Origin: Gemmatimonadota bacterium
GTDB lineage: Bacteria; Gemmatimonadota; Gemmatimonadetes; Longimicrobiales; Gaopeijiaceae
Assembly: GCA_022560615.1 (NCBI GenBank)
Contig: JADFSR010000010.1
Coordinates: 1-64,000 of the forward strand
DNA length: 64,000 nucleotides
Direction of reading: 5' to 3'
Below the pieces are notes generated by a model. It was not told the DNA's origin. It did no database searches and saw only the letters and a list, made by a program, of their open reading frames with translations. The translations under genes were made by a program, and so were the position numbers. Numbering within the stretch: the stretch's first letter is position 1; the number at the start of each line of letters is the position of its first letter. This document shows positions 41,287 to 51,142 of this stretch, piece by piece.

Positions 41287-43974
41287 CTAATCTGTGTTCA
41301 GCGCTTCAGCAGGATCACGCCGCATCGCACGCACCGCCGGCACCACGGCCGCCACCATCGCGACCAGCAGCATGCCTCCGCCAACCGAAACGAAGGTCAC
41401 CGGATCCGTAGTGTCGACGCTGAACAGGAAACTCTCGAGGACACGAGCGCCGGCGGCGGCGGCGATGCCGCCCATGAAGAGCCCGATGACGGTCAATTTG
41501 AGGCCATCCCCGATGACCGAGCGCGCAATACTCGGTGCCGTCGCGCCGATCGCCCGACGGATCGCGATCTCACGCGAGCGCTGCCCTACCGCGAAAGCGA
41601 GCACGCCGTAAATCCCGACGCACGCTAGCACGACGGCGAGCGTGCTGAAGATCCCCATCAGAAAGGCGGCAAACCGCGGCGTCGCGGTCTGTGCCTCGTA
41701 TGAGGTCATGAGCGGCTGAACCTGGAAAACGGGTAGGTCCGGATCCAGATCGGCGACTACCTGGCGGAGCGACACACCGATCGCAGAAGGGCTCGAGGCG
41801 GTCACCGAGACCTCGATGGTTCGCGTAGGGAGCTGCCAATACGAGAAGAACACGTCTGGGCTGTTCCCCTCGGCCATCAGCGATGTCCTGAGGTCCCGAT
41901 ATCGGAGATCCTCGATCACTCCCACGATCTCCAGCGGAGTCCGCGCGCCGGACCGGAGGTACATCGTCTGCCCGATCGGATTCTCGTCGGGGAAGACCCT
42001 GCGAACCATCGCGGCCGTGATGACCGCCGCGCCGATGCCGTCACCGACGTCGGTGGCGTCGAGAAAACGCCCCTCGAGCAACGTGACCCCGAGCGTCTCG
42101 AAGTAGCCCGGCGTCACGGAGTGCATGTGGAACCTGATGCGGTCCTCAGGCGCGTCTTGTCGGAAGATATACGCTCCCGACGACCCGCCTCGGAAAGGGA
42201 GATCACTCGAGATGGAAGCCGCTTGAACTCCAGGGACTTCCGCAACCCGGCGCTCCAGTTCGGCCACGAAATTGATGATCGACTCCTGCGAGTCGTATCG
42301 GCTCCGCGGGAGTTGCATCCGCATCGCAGCCACCTGCTCGATCTCGGACCCGGTATCGACGGCCAACTCGGCGCGGAAACTGCGCGTGAGCAGTCCTGCC
42401 CCAACCATCAGGATCAACGCGAGCGCCACTTGGGCAACGACGAACACGTGCTGGGCCCGCAGGCGCCGCAGGTTGCCGCCCACAGCGGACCGGGCACCCT
42501 CACGTAGCGTGGTCGCGATGCCGGGTCGAGCGCTGGCTACCGCGGGGACGAGCCCCGTGACGACGCCTACAAATGCCAACACTACTATCGAGAAAGTGAA
42601 GGCACCCACGCTGAGCTGAGGCTCGACGTACCCGGGCAGCACGCCCTGCGGGATCATGGGCGCCAAGAAGCGGAGCCCCACCCATGCCAAAACGAGTCCA
42701 AAGGCCCCGCCGACGCCCGCGAGCACGACGCTCTCCGTGAGCAGCTGGAACGCGATCCGGCGTCCCTCCGCGCCGAGCGCCCGGCGCAACGCGATTTCTC
42801 GAGTCCGCCCGTGCGAGCGTACCAGCAGCAGATTGGCGACGTTCGCGGCAGCGATGAGCAGCAGTACAATCCCAGCACCCATCAGCACCCACAGTAGTCG
42901 CGCGGTGACGCCGAGGTACGCTTCACGAAACGGCTGGATCTGGGAGTACCGTTCTTCATGCTGCTCAGGAAACATGTTCTGCAAGTCAGCGGCGATGACG
43001 TCCAGCTCGGCTTGCGCGGTGGAGATATCCGCACCGTCGGCCAGGCGACCGATGACGCTCAGGAATCGCGAGCCGCGCGCGTCGAGTATGCCCACGCCGG
43101 AAACCAACGAGATCATCGCTTCGGGAATCCACACATCCGTGTTCAACGCAGTGCCGCCGAAACCCTCCGGCATGACCCCGACAATCGTGAGCGGCCGATC
43201 ATTCAGCAGGAGATCTGTACCCACCGCCTGGGGTTCGAGTCCGAACCGACGCTGCCAGAACGCATGGGAGATGACCACGACCGGAAACGCGTCCGGCTCG
43301 ACATGCTCCTCAGTCAGGAACGTTCGTCCCCGACTCGGCTGGGCGCGTAGAACCTCGAAGTACTCCGCTGTGACGGCCTCTGCCGCGACCCGCTCGGCCT
43401 CACTTCCGCCCGTCACCGCGGCCGAGAAGTTGCCGACGGCCGCCATCGGGGATACGAGCTCGGAGCGTTCGTTCCAGTCCCTGAACTCAGGGAACGACGC
43501 GCCACGGATCGAGATTTCACCGTCAACGAGATGGTACCCATTCAGGTAGACCAGCTCCTCGTGATCCTCGAACGGCATCGCCTGAAGCAACGCCGCGTCC
43601 ACCACCGAGTAGATCGCCGTGTTCCCGCCCAGCGCGAGCCCAAGCGTGAGCACCGCGACGAGCGTGAAGCCCGGGCTCCTGCGGAAGGTCCGCAATGCGA
43701 ATGCGAGGTCCTGTCTCAATCCACCCATCGTCATCGTCCTCCCCCTGTGAGCTCGTTGCCTACCCGCCTCGCGGCGCATCTCGGCTTCGATTCTCGTCAT
43801 GTCCCCGAAGCGTCGCTCGGCGAGTCGCCTCGCCTCTTTTGGGTCCATGCCCCCGTGTACGAGCTCGTCGGTACGGAGATCCAGGTACAACTCGATCTCC
43901 TGCTTGATGTCCTCGGTCTCGTCGGCTCGGACTTGGCCCGGGCGAAGAGACCGAAGGAAGGGGGTGCGGCTCAT
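41287..43974 (-). CDS. ADOP-type (acidobacterial duplicated) ABC permease
   Basis: A complete 895-aa permease. Residues 1-80 form the prefix helix region (EIELYLDLRTDELVHGGMDP, ARRLAERRFGD); then come MacB-PCD and FtsX segments, twice: FRRSPGFTLVAVLTLGLALG, ANVANLLLVRSHGRTREIALRRALGAE, and REIAIRRAIGATAPSIARSV near the end. FtsX-like domains usually need an ATPase partner, but none is adjacent, as is typical for ADOPs. It follows the PadR gene after 9 bp. It is the intact counterpart of the relics at 4701 and 6881. Confidence 0.9.
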   Translation of the reverse strand: MSRTPFLRSLRPGQVRADETEDIKQEIELYLDLRTDELVHGGMDPKEARRLAERRFGDMTRIEAEMRREAGRQRAHRGRTMTMGGLRQDLAFALRTFRRSPGFTLVAVLTLGLALGGNTAIYSVVDAALLQAMPFEDHEELVYLNGYHLVDGEISIRGASFPEFRDWNERSELVSPMAAVGNFSAAVTGGSEAERVAAEAVTAEYFEVLRAQPSRGRTFLTEEHVEPDAFPVVVISHAFWQRRFGLEPQAVGTDLLLNDRPLTIVGVMPEGFGGTALNTDVWIPEAMISLVSGVGILDARGSRFLSVIGRLADGADISTAQAELDVIAADLQNMFPEQHEERYSQIQPFREAYLGVTARLLWVLMGAGIVLLLIAAANVANLLLVRSHGRTREIALRRALGAEGRRIAFQLLTESVVLAGVGGAFGLVLAWVGLRFLAPMIPQGVLPGYVEPQLSVGAFTFSIVVLAFVGVVTGLVPAVASARPGIATTLREGARSAVGGNLRRLRAQHVFVVAQVALALILMVGAGLLTRSFRAELAVDTGSEIEQVAAMRMQLPRSRYDSQESIINFVAELERRVAEVPGVQAASISSDLPFRGGSSGAYIFRQDAPEDRIRFHMHSVTPGYFETLGVTLLEGRFLDATDVGDGIGAAVITAAMVRRVFPDENPIGQTMYLRSGARTPLEIVGVIEDLRYRDLRTSLMAEGNSPDVFFSYWQLPTRTIEVSVTASSPSAIGVSLRQVVADLDPDLPVFQVQPLMTSYEAQTATPRFAAFLMGIFSTLAVVLACVGIYGVLAFAVGQRSREIAIRRAIGATAPSIARSVIGDGLKLTVIGLFMGGIAAAAGARVLESFLFSVDTTDPVTFVSVGGGMLLVAMVAAVVPAVRAMRRDPAEALNTD

Positions 43975-43983
43975 CCTTGCACC

Positions 43984-44316
43984 CTACCGCGAACCGCCAC
44001 CCAAGATCGCGGCCACCGCCCCCGAGTATCGGGCCCAACGGGCAGCCTCAGCGGCCAAATGTTCGGCACCCGCGGGCGTGACCCGGTAGAACTTTGCCCT
44101 GCGGCCGGTGGCGGTCTTCCCCCACTGCGCGTCGAGCAGGTTGCGGCCCTCGAGCCGGTGCAGCGCGGGGTACAGCGCGCCCTCTTCGACCGCGAGCACA
44201 CCTTCCGAGCCATCGCGCAGAGCCTTCCCGATCGCGTACCCATGCAGGGGCGCGGCCTCTACCGTCCGGAGGATGAGAAGGTCCAGCGTTCCGGTGAACA
44301 GGTTACTGCCGCTCAT
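43984..44316 (-). CDS. PadR-family transcriptional regulator
   Basis: A 110-aa PadR protein: LDLLILRTVEAAPLHGYAIGKAL, then GALYPALHRLEGRNLLDAQW and RRAKFYRVTPAGAEHLAAE. It heads the operon with the ADOP permease and probably represses it in response to an unknown ligand. The 194 bp upstream, shared with the divergent methyltransferase gene, contain no operator that I can identify. Confidence 0.93.
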   Translation of the reverse strand: MSGSNLFTGTLDLLILRTVEAAPLHGYAIGKALRDGSEGVLAVEEGALYPALHRLEGRNLLDAQWGKTATGRRAKFYRVTPAGAEHLAAEAARWARYSGAVAAILGGGSR

Positions 44317-44510
44317 GTGGTGCCCCTGGAGTGCAAACCAGAATCATTGCAGAAGCCAGGTTCGACCTACCCCTGCGTGGCTCATGCATCGCCCACTTAG
44401 GTATAGGGGACGACACCTAGCTGGTCAAGGGGTAGGGCGTACTTGCGTCCGGGGACCGGACGGGTGTAATCGTGCGGCGCCGCCGGACCACCACGCATGG
44501 GAGGTCGATC

Positions 44511-45413
44511 GTGACGCCGTTGAGAATCCTGCTGTTCGGGCTCGTCTCCCTGGCGCTGGCGCCGATATCGATGCTTGGGCTCATCGCCTACATGGGCGCC
44601 TTGCTGCTGCTCAACCGTCGCAAAGGCATCTCGGGCACTGCCTATGAGCCTTTCATGGGCCGAATGATGATGCACGACGCCGGCGAACGTGAGGACGTCG
44701 CAGCGAAAAAACTGTCGGTGACCTTACCCGCGCTACCGCCCCCGATCTGGTCGTTGTTGATGGGACCGACCATGCTCGCGGGACGCCTGAGCGGCTACTT
44801 CCCGGAAACCTTCCGGTACCCCGGCCCGCGCCCCGCAGGCCTCGCGTCCGCGATGGGCATCCGCACCGAGTTCTTCGACCGCACGCGGCGGGCTTCGCTG
44901 GACACCGCCGAGCAGGTCGTCATTCTCGGAGCGGGCTGGGGTACCAGAGCGTACGGCATCTTGCGTGAGTGGGGTCACCCTGTGTTCGAAGTCGACGCCC
45001 GACCGACTCAGCAAGCGAAGCTCGCGGCCCTCCAGAAGGCGGGCATCGACTCCTCCCACGTCACCTTCGTGGAGGTCACGATGTACCTGGAAGAAGAGGC
45101 CATCACCGACACGCTGCGTACCGTGTCGTCGTTCCCCTCGGGCAGCACGCTCGCGTTCGACTACTTCGCCCGGCAGCTGGTGAAGGCCGAGCCGCCGCTG
45201 CGTCTGTTGGGCATGGTAGCCACCGCAAGCATTCGTTGGTTCTACGGCGAAAACATCATGTTCGGCTTCGACATGGAGCCCCCAGCGAAGGACACGATCG
45301 CCGCCCGGTTGAGCGAGCACGACCTCGACCTACTCGACTACGAGATCCTGAGCGGCGAAGAGAAGGGCAAGATCGCGATCTACGGCTTCGCGCTGGCCTC
45401 GCCGATGGGCTAG
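44511..45413 (+). CDS. SAM-dependent methyltransferase (TIGR00027-like) with membrane anchor
   Basis: A 300-aa protein with two N-terminal membrane spans (ILLFGLVSLALAPISMLG and LIAYMGALLLLNR), then a class I AdoMet domain of the leucine-carboxyl-methyltransferase-like type: GIRTEFFDR, QVVILGAGWGTRAYG as motif I, and VFEVDAR as the acidic residue after strand 2. GGGAGG before GTG 44511 decides the start over 44472. The target molecule is unknown. Confidence 0.8.
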   Translation: MTPLRILLFGLVSLALAPISMLGLIAYMGALLLLNRRKGISGTAYEPFMGRMMMHDAGEREDVAAKKLSVTLPALPPPIWSLLMGPTMLAGRLSGYFPETFRYPGPRPAGLASAMGIRTEFFDRTRRASLDTAEQVVILGAGWGTRAYGILREWGHPVFEVDARPTQQAKLAALQKAGIDSSHVTFVEVTMYLEEEAITDTLRTVSSFPSGSTLAFDYFARQLVKAEPPLRLLGMVATASIRWFYGENIMFGFDMEPPAKDTIAARLSEHDLDLLDYEILSGEEKGKIAIYGFALASPMG

Positions 45414-45429
45414 CTGGTCTACGCGCTGC

Positions 45430-46485
45430 CTAGCGCCACTCCCTCTGCAACTCCTCGAGCGCAGCGCCACCGGGACACAGGGTTTCGTATGGGACGTCGA
45501 CCAGCGGCCGATCCACGGTGCCGTGGAAGCCGTGCATGTCGGCGCCCGCCTCCTCCAAGAACAGAAGGCCCGTGGCGATTTCACCTCGCGACCTGGTCGC
45601 GCCCAGATAGTCGAGCACGCCACCCCGGTCGCTGGGGTCGTACTCCTCGTCGACCTTCCGCAGCTTCACCACGCTACCGTCGTGCATGGTGATTGCCCGC
45701 ACGGACCCGTCGGCGTAGTCGGTCTTGATCTCGGTTCGCAGCGGAACGAAGTCGGTCGCGATGACCTCGTGCATGTTGTCGCGCGTATGCGCGTAGCTCT
45801 TCGTGGAGCCCTTGTGGTCGGCGAAGGTCACGCATGGCGAAATGACATCGACGAGGGCGAAGCCATTGTGCGCCAGCCCGGCCTTGAGAATAGGCACGAG
45901 TTGGGCCTTGTCTCCCGAGAACGAGCGCGCCACGAAGGTCGCACCCAGCGAGAGCGCCAGGTTCACCGGATCGATCGGTCCTTGCTTGTTCACCTCACCG
46001 CGCTTCGAGGTCGTGCCGATGTCCGCAGAGGCCGAAAACTGGCCCTTGGTGAGGCCGTACACACCGTTGTTCTCCAAGACGTACAGCATGTTCACGTTGC
46101 GACGGATCGCGTGGCAGAACTGGCCGAGGCCGATGGAGAGCGAATCGCCGTCTCCGGAGATGCCGACGAAGAGCAGATCTCGGTTCGCCGCATTCGCCCC
46201 GGCGGCGATCGCAGGCATGCGACCATGCACGCTGTTGAAGCCGTGTGCCTCGCTCACGAAATAGGCCGGCGTCTTCGAAGAGCAGCCGATCCCGGACAGC
46301 TTCGCGACCCGATACGGCTCGACGTCCAACTCGAAGAAGGTCTGAACGAGCGCGGCGGTGACCGAATCGTGACCGCACCCGGCGCACAGCGTCGACATGG
46401 TGCCTTCATAGTCGCGAACCGTGAGCCCGAGCGCGTTCCTCGGCAGCCTTGGGTGCCTGGCCGAAGGCTTGGTGATATAGCTCAT
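45430..46485 (-). CDS. 2-oxoacid:ferredoxin oxidoreductase, beta subunit
   Basis: A 351-aa thiamine-diphosphate subunit. STLCAGCGHDSVTAAL carries the Cys residues binding a 4Fe-4S cluster, AKLSGIGCSSKTPAYF a further Cys, and GDGDSLSIGLGQFCHAIRR with ENNGVYGLTKGQ the TPP/Mg site. The enzyme class decarboxylates 2-oxoglutarate or similar acids with CoA, passing electrons to ferredoxin. Its ATG overlaps the alpha-subunit stop. Likely KorB-type, but the specific 2-oxoacid cannot be read reliably. Confidence 0.93.
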   Translation of the reverse strand: MSYITKPSARHPRLPRNALGLTVRDYEGTMSTLCAGCGHDSVTAALVQTFFELDVEPYRVAKLSGIGCSSKTPAYFVSEAHGFNSVHGRMPAIAAGANAANRDLLFVGISGDGDSLSIGLGQFCHAIRRNVNMLYVLENNGVYGLTKGQFSASADIGTTSKRGEVNKQGPIDPVNLALSLGATFVARSFSGDKAQLVPILKAGLAHNGFALVDVISPCVTFADHKGSTKSYAHTRDNMHEVIATDFVPLRTEIKTDYADGSVRAITMHDGSVVKLRKVDEEYDPSDRGGVLDYLGATRSRGEIATGLLFLEEAGADMHGFHGTVDRPLVDVPYETLCPGGAALEELQREWR

Positions 46486-48308
46486 GGGACCTCCACGGCG
46501 AGCGCCTCCAGGTAGGGGGCGACACCCTCGAGCACGATTCCCTTGCTCAGCGGCTGCCCCCCATAGTCGGTGACCGACACCAGCTTCTGCTTCACGCAGT
46601 TCGTCTCCAGCAGCAGCAGCTTCCTCAACTGCTGGTCCCGGTTCTGTTCGACGACGATGACGAGGTCATGCTCGTCCAGGAACTGCTCGACCGTGTGGTT
46701 GAACGGAAAGCCGCGAACGCGCAGATAGTCGATCAGCACGCCGTCCCGTATGAGTTGGTCCCGCGCCTCGAGCACCGCCCAGTGGCAGCCGCCGATCGAA
46801 AGGAGCCCAAGCCGTGAGCCACCCTCCATCGCGTGCACCTCCGGCTCCGGCACTGCATCAGCCGCCGATTCGACCTTCTTCAGCAAGCGGTCCATGACTT
46901 CGCGGTACGCGTCCGAGTCTTCCGTATAGCGTCCGTACTTGTCGTGGCCCGACCCGCGCGTGAAGTACGCGCCCTTCGGATGCACCCCCGGAAGCGTGCG
47001 CGCCGCGATGTGGTCACCGTCGACATCCAGGTACCGGTAGAACTGCCCCGCCTGCTCGAGATCCTCCGCGGAGAGCACTTTGCCGCGATCCGGCACGAAA
47101 TCGTCGTCCCATTCGAGCTTTGGGATCATCCAGTCGTTCATTCCGATGTCCAGATCCGACACGACGAAGGTCGGAGTCTGGAAGCGCTCTGCGAGATCGA
47201 AAGCGGCGACCGCGAACTCGAAGCATTCCTTTGGATCCGCCGGGAAGAGCACAATGTGCTTGGTGTCCCCGTGGGATGCGTAGACACAGAGCATCAGGTC
47301 GCCCTGTTGCGTGCGCGTCGGCATGCCGGTCGAAGGGCCCGTACGCTGGATATCGAAGAAGACGCTCGGGACCTCGGCGTAGTACGCAAGCCCAATGAAC
47401 TCGGTCATGAGCGAAATGCCGGGTCCGGAGGTCGGCGTGAACGCCCGCGCACCCATCCAGCCCGCGCCGATGACCATGCCAGCCGCCGCCAGCTCGTCCT
47501 CCGCTTGCAGAATGCAGAAATTCTTCTTGCCGGTCTCGGGGTCGACCCGGAATCGATTGCAGTACTCGGTGAAGCCGTCCATGACGGACGTCGCGGGCGT
47601 GATCGGATACCAGGCGCCGACGGTGGCACCTGCGTAGACACAGCCCAGAGCGGCAGCGGCGTTCCCGGTGACCATGACGCAGTCCTTCGTCGCGTCCATG
47701 GTCTCGAGCCGAATCGGGAGCGGACAGTCGAAGTGTTCCTCGGCGTAATCGTATCCGAGCTCGATCGCGATGAAGTTCGCGTCCATGAGGTGCTGCTTAG
47801 TCGCAAACTTCTCCTGCAGCATCCCCTTCACAACGTCCATGTCGATGTCGAGCAGTGCGACGAGCGCCCCCACGTAGGTGATGTTCTTCATCAGGATGCG
47901 CGTGCGTGATCCGTCGAAACGGTGGACGCACAGCTCGGCGAACGGAACGCCGAGGAACGCGACGTCGTCGCGCTTGAACTCGTCAGACAGCTCGCGGCTG
48001 CTGTCGTATAGAATCCACCCGCCGGACGCGACCTCCTCGATGTCGCGCGCGTAGCTCTCCGGGTTCATCGCCACCATGAGCTGAAAATCGGGGCTGCGCG
48101 CGGTGTACCCGTCCGCGTTCACGCGGATCTCATACCACGTGGGCAGCCCCTGGATGTTCGACGGGAATACGTTCTTGCCCGATACGGGGACGCCCATACG
48201 GAACAGCGCCTGCAGCAGCAGTCCGTTCGCGCTGGCTGACCCGGTCCCGTTGACCGTGGCGATCTTCAGGCCGAAGTCGTTGACGCCGTAGGTGCTGTCG
48301 TGGGCCAA
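46482..48308 (-). CDS. 2-oxoacid:ferredoxin oxidoreductase, alpha (gamma-alpha fused) subunit
   Basis: A protein of about 608 aa containing a fused gamma domain (KIATVNGTGSASANGLL, SGKNVFPSNIQGLPTW) followed by the alpha domain (WYPITPATSVMDGF, ARAFTPTSGPGISLMTEFIG, VPSVFFDIQRTGPSTGMPT). The start is uncertain: TTG 48308 with AGGA is proposed and overlaps the upstream gene by 43 nt. It forms the catalytic heterodimer with the beta subunit downstream. The fused architecture is as in KorA of aerobic bacteria. Confidence 0.9.
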   Translation of the reverse strand: MAHDSTYGVNDFGLKIATVNGTGSASANGLLLQALFRMGVPVSGKNVFPSNIQGLPTWYEIRVNADGYTARSPDFQLMVAMNPESYARDIEEVASGGWILYDSSRELSDEFKRDDVAFLGVPFAELCVHRFDGSRTRILMKNITYVGALVALLDIDMDVVKGMLQEKFATKQHLMDANFIAIELGYDYAEEHFDCPLPIRLETMDATKDCVMVTGNAAAALGCVYAGATVGAWYPITPATSVMDGFTEYCNRFRVDPETGKKNFCILQAEDELAAAGMVIGAGWMGARAFTPTSGPGISLMTEFIGLAYYAEVPSVFFDIQRTGPSTGMPTRTQQGDLMLCVYASHGDTKHIVLFPADPKECFEFAVAAFDLAERFQTPTFVVSDLDIGMNDWMIPKLEWDDDFVPDRGKVLSAEDLEQAGQFYRYLDVDGDHIAARTLPGVHPKGAYFTRGSGHDKYGRYTEDSDAYREVMDRLLKKVESAADAVPEPEVHAMEGGSRLGLLSIGGCHWAVLEARDQLIRDGVLIDYLRVRGFPFNHTVEQFLDEHDLVIVVEQNRDQQLRKLLLLETNCVKQKLVSVTDYGGQPLSKGIVLEGVAPYLEALAVEVP

Positions 48309-50083
48309 GGTTCCTGTCCCGCGTAGGGGATGAGAAGGTCGAACTGCATCATGTCCCAGGCGGCGGTCGGGCATCGCTCAGCGCACAGACCGCAGTGGAC
48401 GCACAGGTCCTCGTCCTTGAACATGATGCGCGCCGTTTGGGGAAGGGCCTCGGAGGCAAAGAGCGCCTGTTCCGTATTCTCGGCCACCGCCGTGAGCCGC
48501 TGGCGAACCTCTTCCTCTTCACCGTTGTGGGTCATCGTGAGGCAGTGAGTCGGACAGACGTCGATGCACGCGTCGCACTCGATGCAGAGGTTGGTCGTGA
48601 AATCGGTCTGAATGTCGCAGTTGAGGCAGCGCTCGACCTCACGCACCGATTCCTTGAGGTCGAAACCCAGCTCGGCTTCCACGAATATGTCGGCGAGCCG
48701 CGCCTCCAGATCCTCGTAGCGCATCTCGGTCCGCAGATTCGGATCGTAGTCGTTCGAGTAGCGCCATTCGTGCAGACCCATCTTCGTCGAGACGAGGTTC
48801 ATGCCGTACGGCAGACGGTCGGTGACCGACTCGTCTTGGCAGTACTGATGGATCGAGATCGCGGCTTGATGTCCGTGCTCGACCGCCCAGATGATGTTCT
48901 CGGGGCCCCACGCGGCGTCGCCACCGACGAAGACACCCTCGCGGGTGGTCATGAACGTGGCGCGATCCACGACTGGCATGTCCCAATCGCCGAACTCGAT
49001 GCCGATGTCACGCTCGATCCACGGGAACGCGTTGTCCTGCCCAATCGCGAGGATCACGTCGTCGGCCTCGATGAACTTCTCACCCAGCTTCTTGCTCACC
49101 AGCCGACCGTTCTCGTCTTCGTCCCATTCGACCAGGTCGAAAATCATGCCGGTCAAACGCCCGTTTTCCATCACGAACTTCTGCGGCGAGTGGTTCACCA
49201 GAATCTCGATCTGTTCGTCCTCGGCGTCCTCGAGCTCCCACGGAGACGCTTTGAAGTACTGACGCGACTTGCGCGCCATGACCTTGATGTCATTGCCGCC
49301 CAACCGCAGGGAGGACCGGCAACAGTCCATGGCGGTGTTCCCGACGCCGATGACCAGGACGCGCTCGCCGACCGAATCGATGTGGCCGAAGTGGATGGAC
49401 TCGAGCCAGTCGATGCCGATGTGCACGTTGGCGTCGGCCTCTTGGCGCCCCTCAATGTCGAGCTCCTTGCCCTTCGGAGCACCGGTACCGATGAAGATCG
49501 AGTCGAACTCGCCCGAGCCGAGCATTTCCTTGAGCGATTCGATGCGGTGGTCGTAGCGGATCTCAACTCCCATATCGAGGATCATGTCGATCTCTTCCTC
49601 GAGCACTCGAACCGGTAGGCGGAACGACGGGATGTTGCTGCGCATGAGGCCACCGGCCTTGGGCAGCGCCTCGAAGATCACGCACTCGTAACCGAGTGGC
49701 ACGAGATCGTTGGCCACCGTGAGTGAAGCGGGGCCAGACCCTATGAGCGCGATACGCTTGCCGTTCTTACTCTCGGGCGCCTTCGGCAGCAGGTGATCGA
49801 CGTCACCGCGCAGATCGGCCGCAACACGCTTCAGGCGACAGATGGCGACCGGTTCGTCTTCGACACGCGTGCGTCGGCAAGCCGGCTCACAAGGCCGGTC
49901 GCACGTCCGCCCCAGAATCCCGGGGAAGACGTTCGACTCCCGGTTGAGCATGTACGATTCGGTGTACTTTCCGTCCGCTATGAGGCGGATGTATTCCGGC
50001 ACGTTGGTGTGCGCCGGGCATGCCCACTGGCAGTCGACGACCCTGTGGTAGTACTGAGGGTCCTGAGTATTGGTCGGTTGCAT
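48266..50083 (-). CDS. GltD-like FAD oxidoreductase with 4Fe-4S domains
   Basis: A 605-aa protein with the GltD-type N-terminal Cys cluster (CQWACPAHTNVPEYI, then CDRPCEPACRR), an FAD-binding motif in IALIGSGPASLTVA and a second dinucleotide fold in VLVIGVGNTAMDCC. The C-terminus has Cys-rich segments CIECDACIDVCPTHCL and CVHCGLCAERCP, predicting two 4Fe-4S clusters. It heads the operon with the two oxidoreductase subunits and probably transfers electrons between NAD(P)H and the ferredoxin pool for them. ATG 50083 is chosen; a TTG lies just before. Confidence 0.9.
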   Translation of the reverse strand: MQPTNTQDPQYYHRVVDCQWACPAHTNVPEYIRLIADGKYTESYMLNRESNVFPGILGRTCDRPCEPACRRTRVEDEPVAICRLKRVAADLRGDVDHLLPKAPESKNGKRIALIGSGPASLTVANDLVPLGYECVIFEALPKAGGLMRSNIPSFRLPVRVLEEEIDMILDMGVEIRYDHRIESLKEMLGSGEFDSIFIGTGAPKGKELDIEGRQEADANVHIGIDWLESIHFGHIDSVGERVLVIGVGNTAMDCCRSSLRLGGNDIKVMARKSRQYFKASPWELEDAEDEQIEILVNHSPQKFVMENGRLTGMIFDLVEWDEDENGRLVSKKLGEKFIEADDVILAIGQDNAFPWIERDIGIEFGDWDMPVVDRATFMTTREGVFVGGDAAWGPENIIWAVEHGHQAAISIHQYCQDESVTDRLPYGMNLVSTKMGLHEWRYSNDYDPNLRTEMRYEDLEARLADIFVEAELGFDLKESVREVERCLNCDIQTDFTTNLCIECDACIDVCPTHCLTMTHNGEEEEVRQRLTAVAENTEQALFASEALPQTARIMFKDEDLCVHCGLCAERCPTAAWDMMQFDLLIPYAGQEPWPTTAPTASTTSA

Positions 50084-50266
50084 CAACCGGTATCATCCCT
50101 GAAGAAAGTGTGCCACTGCACGCTCCGCCGGCTGTCCGAGCGAAGGCGGGGTCGGCCCATCATGTTCGTAGCTTCCACACTCCTTAAGTACTGGCTTTGG
50201 CCGTAAACCGTTGCGTCGGTAGGGTTCCCGCGGGAATCATCGGCGCCATGGCGAGCCCCCCACGCG

Positions 50267-51142
50267 CTACTCGTTCTGACGGAGGTTCCTCAGGGCGATA
50301 TTCACCGCCCATCCGAACATCATGTCGTCCACCCCACCGGTCTCTGCCCGCTTGCGAGCCTCCGCTACGATGCGAATGACGTCGATGTTCTGGAGGGAGG
50401 AAGCGGTCACGGTGTCACTATAGCTCGACCCTGTCCGGTATTGGAACTGGGACGTCGTATCCATTCCAGTCGCGTACTCGATCAGGCTCTCTCCGTATGC
50501 CTGCCGGAAGAGCCCGACAGTCGTCGGGTCCATGACCGAGGTCTGGAACTTGAAGGTCGTCTCGCGGAAGAGCATGAGGACGTCGCCCACCGCCGGATCA
50601 GCGCCAAAGAGAGTCGAAAGAACGGTCTTCTGGAGGCGGTAGAAGTCCGATGCGACAGATGCCGTATCCGCTCCATTGACAGCGCACTCGTTGCTGGGGG
50701 TCCCACCTCCACGGTCCAGTGACGACCAGTTACTGTTCCCGTACGTCCACGCGCCCGTGAGCGTGTCGCGAGTCGCCGCTCCGGCGACCTCGGCGATGCC
50801 CAGGCCGGCGATTCCGCCATCGAAGTACATCGTAGCGTGACTGACGCCTATATCACAGACCACCATCATCGTCATCGGAGTGCGGATCGTGAGCGTCTTC
50901 TTGCCCGCCACCGTTATTCCAGACTCCATGACCGATCGTATCTCGCTCGCCATCAGCTCGGTCGCCGCTCTCGCGTTGTCGTGGGCTCCGGTCGCCAGGA
51001 TCTGCGTCGAGTAGTACTGGTTCTGAATCAGAAACGTCGTGCTCACCAGGATGATCACGACCGACGAGAGCAAGAGCGCGAGTATGGCTTCGACGAGCGT
51101 GAAGCCGGCAAACCCTCTAGCAGCCCGGCTGCTAGCTACCAG
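50267..51142 (-). CDS. PilW-like prepilin
   Basis: A protein of about 290 aa with a prepilin leader: RGFAGFTLVEAILALLLSSVVIILV shows a cleavage site before FTLVEA, where Glu5 of the mature protein is present. The rest is a globular domain with no recognised features except PilW-like size. No ATG, GTG or TTG lies between the PilV stop and the leader in this frame; a CTG at 51142, overlapping the PilV stop region, is the only close candidate, so the start is uncertain. Confidence 0.7.
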   Translation of the reverse strand: MVASSRAARGFAGFTLVEAILALLLSSVVIILVSTTFLIQNQYYSTQILATGAHDNARAATELMASEIRSVMESGITVAGKKTLTIRTPMTMMVVCDIGVSHATMYFDGGIAGLGIAEVAGAATRDTLTGAWTYGNSNWSSLDRGGGTPSNECAVNGADTASVASDFYRLQKTVLSTLFGADPAVGDVLMLFRETTFKFQTSVMDPTTVGLFRQAYGESLIEYATGMDTTSQFQYRTGSSYSDTVTASSLQNIDVIRIVAEARKRAETGGVDDMMFGWAVNIALRNLRQNE

